Shown: piece by piece, positions 52,414-57,937 of the stretch
Position numbering within the stretch: the first letter of the stretch is position 1
Layout of the letters: each line of letters starts with the position of its first letter
Assembly (NCBI GenBank): GCA_902826795.1
Contig: CADEGD010000012.1
Location: forward strand, 31,333-89,269
Source of the DNA: an uncultured Acidobacteriota bacterium
GTDB taxonomy: Bacteria > Acidobacteriota > Blastocatellia > Pyrinomonadales > Pyrinomonadaceae
DNA: 57,937 nt
Direction: 5' to 3'
Translations under genes and position numbers: made by a program
The notes under the pieces: model-generated
Database searches by the model: none
The model's input: only the letters and a program-made list of their open reading frames with translations
Told to the model about the DNA's origin: nothing

Positions 52414-52677
52414 TCAGAGCTTTCCCAAAAGATCCTTGATCGCTCGGTTCTCAAGCGCCAAGTCCGCGTACATCTTCTTCAACCGGTTGTTCTCGTCCTC
52501 AAGCTCTCGCATTCGCTTCAGGTCCGATGCTTCCAACCCTCCGTACTTCGACTTCCACTGATAATACGTCGCGTTGCTGATCCCGTACTCCCGGCAGATC
52601 TCCACCACCGACCGCCCCGCTTCTCCTTCCTTCAAGATCGCCACAACCTGCGTCTCGCTATATTTCGACCTCTTCAT
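52414..52677 (-). CDS. IS3-family transposase OrfA (HTH_Tnp_1)
   Basis: 87 residues from the ATG at 52677 (an upstream ATG at 52701 is near the IS end). A DNA-binding helix-turn-helix (YSETQVVAILKEGEAG, VVEICREYGISNATYYQWK) precedes a leucine-zipper helix (MRELEDENNRLKKMYADLAL). Its last codons contain G GGA AAG at 52426-52420 in the zero frame, a classic -1 slippery site that leads into the OrfB frame. So the element should make an OrfAB transposase by programmed frameshifting, as expected for IS3. Confidence 0.85.
   Translation of the reverse strand: MKRSKYSETQVVAILKEGEAGRSVVEICREYGISNATYYQWKSKYGGLEASDLKRMRELEDENNRLKKMYADLALENRAIKDLLGKL
52420..52426 (-). promoter_or_regulatory. -1 frameshift site of the IS3 element
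   Basis: The minus strand reads TTG GGA AAG CTC TGA at the end of orfA, giving G GGA AAG as slippery heptamer. The -1 frame continues into orfB without a stop. This is the same heptamer used by lambda G/GT. Confidence 0.65.
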
Positions 52678-52725
52678 CAGTCTTCCTCCATCTCCTATCA
52701 TGATGTCAGAAAACTCTACTTCTCA

Positions 52726-53614
52726 ACTGTGCACTTTTAAGGGAAGCTTACGAGTTTATCGAAAGGGCGGAAGTTTTGCGATCTTTAGAGGCGGCCCGGC
52801 AGATGGCTATAAACCGGTCAGACGAACAATCCAGACGACAACCACAATAAACGGAGTCGAGCATCATGCTACCGTAAGACCAAACGGTTGGACTGTAGGC
52901 GACAGAGTAGACGGTGCACGGTTTGCCGCACCAGCGCCAACATCAGTTCAGACAAGGTCAGACATTTCGGTAATGGCCGGAGCGGTGGTTAGAGGAGTAG
53001 AAGACGGTATAAACGGGATTCTCAAGGGAGTCGGAAACGCTCCGTCCGATGCCCTGAACGGCGTCACTAGCTGTATCTTTAACTGCGGCGTCCAAGGAGG
53101 ATACTTCCAAGGCGCAAATCCGCTGGCCATACCGCAATTCTTCTCGTACAACGGGAATGCGAGAGAAGCAAGCTACGGTTCTGCCAGTAGCACCGGGTTT
53201 CTTTTAGGATTGGGGGTCGCGGGGGGTACTATATTCGGCGGCTCGTCAACCTTATCGGTTGTTCCTGAGACTACGGTAAACAATACCGTTACGGTTGGAC
53301 GATGGATGAGTCAAGGGGAATATGCCGCCATGCAGCAAACAGGTACCGTCCAACCCGGGGCCGGAGGCACAACATACGTAGCATTTCCGGCAAATCCTAA
53401 TTCCTACATCGGACCAGCACGCCCCGGAAGTGTATATGCCGAGTTTGGTGTTCCAAGATCTTCGCTTCAGCCGGCGGGAAGGCCTGATTGGGCACAAATA
53501 CCCGGGCCAAACTCGCTTTTTGGTCGTAATGAAATTCGTTTCGGACGTCCGGCTCCCCAGATGCCGCCTGCAACTAATCCTTGTGTAATAATGTGCCGGA
53601 CGAATGTCCCTTAG
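52726..53614 (+). pseudogene. toxin tip of the IS-split RHS cassette
   Basis: The frame is open through the IS end (ATGs at 52700 and 52703 lie inside the IS). The sequence continues as an RHS tip: 'SLRVYRKGGSFAIFRGGPA', a polar middle, and a C-terminal domain with VGRWMSQGEYAAMQQTGTV, 'GGTTYVAFPANPNSYIGPA', 'PGSVYAEFGVPRSSL' and WAQIPGPNSLFGR. The R-x-MS-x-x-EYAA start recalls the tip of the main RHS protein (YRSMSNAEYAAL), so both may share an ADP-ribosyltransferase-like fold. The immunity gene follows five bases later. The IS separates this tip from its RHS core, so delivery is lost unless it is recombined. Confidence 0.65.
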
Positions 53615-53619
53615 TAGAT

Positions 53620-53913
53620 ATGAAATTTTTAGAAGTTTTGGAGAATTGGGCTTCAGATAATAGTTCTGAACTAGGGAAAAAAGGAATCACCATCGATTTC
53701 GTAAGATGCGGTCCGAGCGAAAAACCCGCTGCCTACGTAGACATCGATAGTGCGAGAACTCTTGCGCGAATTACCGCTTGGAGTTCAGGAGAACTTCAGA
53801 TGGAAGCTTTAGAAGCTGGATCGGGAAAACAACTGATTGTCGAGGCACATACAGCAAAGAATTCTCAAGAGATGAGCAACCTTCTCACAAAATTCATCGT
53901 GCGAATCGACTAG
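53620..53913 (+). CDS. putative immunity protein, TriTu-like
   Basis: 97 residues from the ATG at 53620; a longer frame overlaps the toxin end. It contains 'GITIDFVRCGPSEKPAAYVD', 'ARITAWSSGELQMEAL' and a helical C-terminus (NSQEMSNLLTKFIVRI). I recall this pattern, with 'R.GPSEKP...VD' and 'L..W.SGEL', from the TriTu family of immunity proteins, but cannot check it. It starts just after the toxin stop (TAGTAGATATG). It should guard the cell against the tip encoded upstream even though that tip is now split by an IS. Confidence 0.65.
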   Translation: MKFLEVLENWASDNSSELGKKGITIDFVRCGPSEKPAAYVDIDSARTLARITAWSSGELQMEALEAGSGKQLIVEAHTAKNSQEMSNLLTKFIVRID

Positions 53914-53974
53914 GTGTCGAGGCAGAGTTTGCGCGATAAACTGCCCAGTTGCGTTGTAAAATAACAAGAACTTT

Positions 53975-54457
53975 ATGCTCATCACGAGATTCGAGCTCGA
54001 ATATGCGTATAATCAGTTCTTGGTTTTCGACTCTAGCATTCAATTGCCAGGTAATGACTGGACTCAAACGCACTTTGATCAAGGGTTTGCGAGACGAGAT
54101 TCCTCCGTTGCCTTTCGAACTTTGTATCAGTTCGGTCTCGCTGCTGTAGAAGTGTTTAGCGGTAACTATATTCCGAGGCAAGACGAAAGACGAGTAGTTG
54201 CCGTTCCTTTTGAGAGTGTCTCGGGTGACGTTATGATCGAAGGCCCTGAGGGCTCTGGATCCGCGATTAGCCTTACTCCGGGTCACTATAACCTTACGTC
54301 CGCGCAGGCTACGGATGAAGAAACAGGCGATCTTTTTATTCGGTTGTTCTTCACCGAGAGTGAAATAGAAATTAAATCTTCTAGGATTCTGGTCGCCGAC
54401 CGGGATCTCTCGCCTCCTGACGTTCTTTTGGAGGGCTCTGAAATTTCAGCGTTGTGA
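53975..54457 (+). CDS. ComJ-like protein, orphan immunity candidate
   Basis: 160 residues. 'FELEYAYNQFLVFDSSIQLP', 'DWTQTHFDQGFARRDSSVAF', RRVVAVPFESVSGDVMIEGP and 'ISLTPGHYNLT' match the order of motifs in ComJ (Nin) of Bacillus, the inhibitor of the NucA nuclease. ComJ-like proteins occur in toxin loci as immunity for NucA/NUC-type tips. No nuclease tip stands next to it: upstream is the TriTu-like gene, downstream an unrelated RHS tip. It is therefore an orphan immunity gene, or its toxin was lost by recombination. Confidence 0.7.
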   Translation: MLITRFELEYAYNQFLVFDSSIQLPGNDWTQTHFDQGFARRDSSVAFRTLYQFGLAAVEVFSGNYIPRQDERRVVAVPFESVSGDVMIEGPEGSGSAISLTPGHYNLTSAQATDEETGDLFIRLFFTESEIEIKSSRILVADRDLSPPDVLLEGSEISAL

Positions 54458-54499
54458 CCGTAGCATCGGTGGACTTTTAGTTGATTTCGAAATGTTCAC

Positions 54500-56770
54500 T
54501 TGCTCCGACTTGACGGCAAGGGGTTGAGTGCGCCTCAAACGCCGAACTATGCCAAGGGCAAGCTGACGAAAGTTACATCGAGCGTCTCCGCGACCGAGTA
54601 TCAGCTGTTCGACAACCTCGGCAGGATGACGCAGATGGCCCAGATCACCGACGGCACGAGCTACACGTCGAAATACACATACAACTTCTCCGGTGCACTG
54701 GTCGAGGAAGAATACCCCTCGGGCCGAAAGGTGAAGAACGAGTTCGAATCGGACGGCGATTTGTTGAAGGTGACGAGTCAGAAAAATCCGTCGTCTGTGT
54801 ACGCGCCTTACGCTTCAAACTTCAGCTACACGGCTTCGGGCGGCATCTCTCAGATGAAGCTCGGCAACGGGCGATGGGAAACGGCGAAGTTCAATACGAG
54901 GTTACAGGTCGAAGAACTCGGACTTGGAAGCTCAGCAACAAACGCAAGCCTTTGGAAAACGAACTATCAGTACGGCGAACTCAACACGTCCACGGGAAAT
55001 GTAGATAGTGCGAAGAATACTGGAAATATCGCCCGTCAAACCCTGACCGTGCCCGGATCGAGTTTTGTTCAAAGTTACCAATACGATTCTCTCTATCGGC
55101 TGAAGGTCGCGACGGAGAAAACGGGATCGACTCAAAACTGGACGCAGAGTTGGGACTATGACCGATACGGAAACCGAATTGGCTTTGCTCAGAACATCTT
55201 AGGAATTACCGACGCCCCGAATCCCGCCATCGATAGAGATACTAACCGATTTGAAGAGAATCAAGGGTTCACGTACGACAAGAACGGGAATGTCGTTGGA
55301 GATATAGACCCGATCACGTCGACAGCTCGGTTGTTCATTTTCAACGGCGACAACAAGCAAAGGCAAATTAAACGCGGTGCTGAGATCGTGGGGAACTATT
55401 TCTACGATGGCGAGGGTAAGAGGATCAAAAAGCAGCGGTATGCAGGCGGTGTTTTAGCCGAGGAGACCATTTTCGTTTACTCGTCAGGCAAGCTGGTCGC
55501 GGAGTATTCGAATCAGGTCTCGCAGACTCCGACTATTGCGTATACGACGACCGATCACCTCGGCAGCCCGAGGATAATTGCCGACCAGTTCGGCCAGGTC
55601 AAATCCCGCCGCGACTTCATGCCGTTCGGCGAGGACATTTTTGTAAACGTCGGAGCCGCCCGCACGTCCGCTCTAAACTACAGCAATAACTCGGACGACC
55701 TCCGCCAAAAGTTTACCGGCTACCAGAAAGACTCCGAAACCCAACTCGACTTCGCCGAAGCGAGGATGTACGAAAACCGCTTCGGACGCTTCACGGCGGT
55801 AGATCCTCTCCTTGCGTCAGGCAGGTCGGCCAATCCGCAGACTTTTAACAGATATGCCTATGTAATCAACAGCCCACTCTCGCTAACCGATCCGACCGGA
55901 TTGGATCCGTGGTGGAGGGGCAACTGCTCAAACGGAAGATGTGAATACAAGGAAAGCAAGGAATCACCTGGTGAGGGATGGAATGCGGTCGACTTTGCTG
56001 GATACTTCTATCACATGGTGCCGAAATGGAATGATTCGGGAAGAACGCGATACCTCTATGCCGGCGGCGGTGATGATTTTGGGGAAACTTACAGCCTTGT
56101 GATGAACCTTACCATAAGAGACGAGCCTCTTTTCTTCAATGTTGCGGGTGTTCCGGTGGCTAATCCTGCTACCGCCGGGGCCCGGCTTGAAGGCTTAAGA
56201 GTTGGCGGTTACAATTTTGCAGTCGGAATACCGAATCTCCCATTTGAGACGCCCCTCGTTTTAGGAACCCCGACGACTCTGAATGATTTTGGTGTCTCCA
56301 GCCCGTTTGCTTATAAAGAGTATTCGAGTGCGGCTGCCCAGCGTGCAGGGTTTATCACCCAAGTTGGACTGACCGGCTCCAGTGCATTTGCTCCTAATGC
56401 AGTAGTCAGCGGAGCAGCTCGGGGATATGCTGCCGGCGTTCGACTATTTTCTCGTAGTGACGGTGCCGTTGCTTTCGCAGCTGACTTCACGAGAATGAGA
56501 TTCTCATTTCAGGTTAGTGGGAAGCCCGGTGTCCCTCAGTCCGGTTTACATTCGTCCATGGGTCCCTTGATCGACGAAGCAAAGCTCAGTGGCGTTACCG
56601 GTCTTGGCGGTCCTAGAACCTGCTGTGAATTTAAGGCGGTTAATGATCTACTTAACCGTGGCTCATTGAGGGAGAATATTAGATTCAAAGTAATTGATAT
56701 TAAGACCCAAAGATCTCTTGAGGCGTGTGATTGGTGTAAATTTACGACACGCGGCGCGAATGGCAACTAG
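54500..56770 (+). CDS. displaced RHS tip with deaminase-type toxin domain
   Basis: The frame opens with a TTG at 54500 and no ribosome binding site, so it is probably silent. From DGKGLSAPQTPNYAKGK on it repeats the last part of the main RHS gene (from 48129) at high identity, through the core to DPTGLDPWWRG and the linker NCSNGRCEYKES. The tip then differs: a Gly/Ala-rich region, then a C-terminal domain with 'HSSMGPLIDEAKLSGV', PRTCCEFKAVNDLL and EACDWCKFTT. The (H/C)-x-E and CxxC pair is the zinc site of cytidine-deaminase-fold toxins, close to the YwqJ type. It would edit nucleic acid bases in a target cell once joined to a full RHS gene. Confidence 0.75.
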   Translation: MLRLDGKGLSAPQTPNYAKGKLTKVTSSVSATEYQLFDNLGRMTQMAQITDGTSYTSKYTYNFSGALVEEEYPSGRKVKNEFESDGDLLKVTSQKNPSSVYAPYASNFSYTASGGISQMKLGNGRWETAKFNTRLQVEELGLGSSATNASLWKTNYQYGELNTSTGNVDSAKNTGNIARQTLTVPGSSFVQSYQYDSLYRLKVATEKTGSTQNWTQSWDYDRYGNRIGFAQNILGITDAPNPAIDRDTNRFEENQGFTYDKNGNVVGDIDPITSTARLFIFNGDNKQRQIKRGAEIVGNYFYDGEGKRIKKQRYAGGVLAEETIFVYSSGKLVAEYSNQVSQTPTIAYTTTDHLGSPRIIADQFGQVKSRRDFMPFGEDIFVNVGAARTSALNYSNNSDDLRQKFTGYQKDSETQLDFAEARMYENRFGRFTAVDPLLASGRSANPQTFNRYAYVINSPLSLTDPTGLDPWWRGNCSNGRCEYKESKESPGEGWNAVDFAGYFYHMVPKWNDSGRTRYLYAGGGDDFGETYSLVMNLTIRDEPLFFNVAGVPVANPATAGARLEGLRVGGYNFAVGIPNLPFETPLVLGTPTTLNDFGVSSPFAYKEYSSAAAQRAGFITQVGLTGSSAFAPNAVVSGAARGYAAGVRLFSRSDGAVAFAADFTRMRFSFQVSGKPGVPQSGLHSSMGPLIDEAKLSGVTGLGGPRTCCEFKAVNDLLNRGSLRENIRFKVIDIKTQRSLEACDWCKFTTRGANGN

Positions 56771-56806
56771 CGGGGCGTTATCATTGAACTCGCCATTTAG
56801 AAACTT

Positions 56807-57244
56807 ATGACGCTTCCGAGGACAGTACAGGATCCCATATTGGGTGAATTGAAACTGAATAGACTCAGTTCACAAAAATTCTGGCAGGGTAACGTAAACT
56901 TTGGTCCCTCCGGTAGTACTGTCGAGATATATCTATTCGATCTCGATTCCGGTCAAGTGTCCGAGCTACAGCGTAAGTTCTATCGGGACTTAGAGGTCAA
57001 CTATTTGACGCTTGTCAGAAGTATTGAGCCTTTGTTAGAAATACCGGACGCGGTCGGTATCAACTCTGAGTCTAAGGAGTTTGGCGATGCTCTACTGGTG
57101 GAGTCAATAAGCTTTCCACCCAACGACGCCCTGATGACCGGCTCCTTTGAGTGGGACCTAATCTTCATGTACTGTCCAGCGAAATCCTCAATTCTTGTCG
57201 AGATGTCCACCTGGACACCAGAGACGGCTTATTGGGATAAATAG
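56807..57244 (+). CDS. putative immunity protein for the deaminase tip
   Basis: 145 residues, 36 bases after the deaminase tip. It begins 'TVQDPILGELKLNRLSSQKF' and continues with 'VEIYLFDLDSGQVSELQRKF', which resembles the DUF6985/DUF2262-like immunity proteins (opening 'D..LG.L.......W.G.V.F'). A beta-rich C-terminal part has 'SFEWDLIFMYCPAKSSILVE'. It has no signal peptide. The pairing with the tip upstream rests on position. The next RHS fragment starts 28 bases later. Confidence 0.6.
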   Translation: MTLPRTVQDPILGELKLNRLSSQKFWQGNVNFGPSGSTVEIYLFDLDSGQVSELQRKFYRDLEVNYLTLVRSIEPLLEIPDAVGINSESKEFGDALLVESISFPPNDALMTGSFEWDLIFMYCPAKSSILVEMSTWTPETAYWDK

Positions 57245-57272
57245 TTAAGTATCCGATACGAATGAGTCTTGC

Positions 57273-57937
57273 GTCAGTTTCTACTATGACGGCAAGGGAC
57301 TAAGTGCACCTCAGACGCCGAACTATGCCAAGGGCAAGCTGACGAAGGTGACCTCGAGCGTCTCGGCGACCGAGTATCAGTTATTCGACAACCTCGGCCG
57401 GATGACGCAGATGGCTCAGATCACCGACGGTAAGGCCTACACGTCGAAATACGCCTACAACTTCTCCGGCGCACTGGTCGAGGAAGAATACCCCTCGGGC
57501 CGGAGGGTGAAGAACGAGTTCGAATCCGACGGCGACATCTCGCGGATTTATGGCAAGGCAACTCCATCGGCTACCGAACGAACTTATGCGAACGCGTTCA
57601 GCTACATGCCGGATGGCAGGATAGAGAAACTGCGCCTTGGAAACGGTCTTTGGGAGAGAGCGCAGTTCAACTCGAGACTACAGGTGACTGAGTTAGCGGT
57701 CGGGCATGGAGTTAACAATGGAAACCTCTGGAAGCTGGGTTACGAGTATGGCGAGATCGATACGAATGGCAATGTCGATACGGCAAAGAACACCGGCAAC
57801 GTGGCTCGTCAGACTCTCAACTTCACTGGCCTTACGCATCCGTTCGTTCAGACATACAAATACGACTCGCTTTACCGCCTTTCCGAAGCAAGAGAAACCA
57901 GCAACGGCGCTCAGACGTGGAAACAGGGATTCACATA
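57273..57937 (+). pseudogene. further displaced RHS tip, mosaic, cut by window end
   Basis: The frame is open from 57249 (after a TAA) to the last base. From 57273 the 263 bases to 57535 are nearly identical to 48114-48376 of the main RHS gene (SFYYDGKGLSAPQTPNYAKG, 'LFDNLGRMTQMAQITDGKAY'). Past 57535 the sequence changes to a different RHS lineage (ISRIYGKATPSATER, 'MPDGRIEKLRLGNGLWERAQ'). No start codon or ribosome binding site is near. The toxin tip, if any, lies beyond the window. It is the fourth RHS segment in the locus. Confidence 0.75.

Larger units (their letters stand above)
51571..52725 (-). mobile_element. IS3-family insertion sequence
   Basis: Imperfect terminal repeats share AGAGTTTTC: TGAAACTAGAGTTTTCAG at the left end, and the reverse complement of the right end reads TGAGAAGTAGAGTTTTCTG. 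The element is about 1155 bases with an orfA-orfB pair on the minus strand. No target duplication is obvious, so the exact ends may shift by a few bases. It splits an RHS toxin cassette. Confidence 0.8.

Overview
The window looks like accessory chromosome of a Gram-negative soil-type bacterium, most plausibly an Acidobacteriota (Blastocatellia-like) genome. This is inferred from gene content: large Oar-type TonB receptors with a carboxypeptidase-regulatory-like N-terminus, a DUF5916 outer-membrane protein, an ImuA-ImuB-DnaE2 mutasome, FG-GAP and RHS proteins, and many lone secreted proteins. No rRNA or core marker gene is present to settle it.

Layout. (1) 1-2.6 kb: a DUF4238-like gene cut by the window edge, a secreted nuclease-fold protein and a CGNR zinc-finger regulator. 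(2) 2.8-12.4 kb: a compact, almost one-directional mobile element with an AlpA-like regulator, DUF1376 replication protein, two candidate small terminases, small unknown proteins, a tail-assembly chaperone with an apparent programmed -1 frameshift, a tape-measure protein, a second excisionase-like protein and a tyrosine integrase. It ends at a 45-nt 3' fragment of tRNA-Cys. No large terminase, portal, capsid or tail-tube gene is visible, so it reads as a satellite-like element or an eroded prophage. (3) 12.4-28.8 kb: a second integrative island, ending at its own integrase and another tRNA-Cys 3' fragment. Its cargo is one long leftward operon: ABC ATPase, two DUF3526 permeases, MerC-like protein, siderophore-type receptor, Oar-type receptor, WG-repeat protein and DUF5916 protein. 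Metal or siderophore handling is inferred. The two tRNA fragments suggest tandem accretion of islands at one tRNA-Cys hotspot, with the intact gene left of the window.

(4) 28.8-33.9 kb: dnaE2, imuB and imuA, a damage-inducible translesion cassette. (5) 34.0-42.2 kb: secreted NTF2-like protein, small membrane protein, a third TonB receptor, and an LVIVD protein overlapping a DUF305 protein. (6) 42.2-43.4 kb: non-coding DNA with a diverged AT-rich repeat array. (7) 43.4-57.9 kb: a polymorphic-toxin locus. A full RHS protein with an ART-like toxin tip and a HEAT-like immunity gene is followed by displaced, start-less RHS tips, each with a different toxin and/or immunity gene (an IS3-interrupted toxin with a TriTu-like immunity gene, a ComJ-like orphan immunity gene, a deaminase-type tip with its neighbour, and a further tip running off the end). 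The tips repeat RHS-core DNA from the main gene, so recombination could swap toxin specificity.

The strongest candidates for new biology are the tail-chaperone/tape-measure element at 2.8-12.4 kb, including a frameshifted gene without its own start codon, and the RHS tip archive at the right end. All functional statements rest on motif recognition; no database search was possible.
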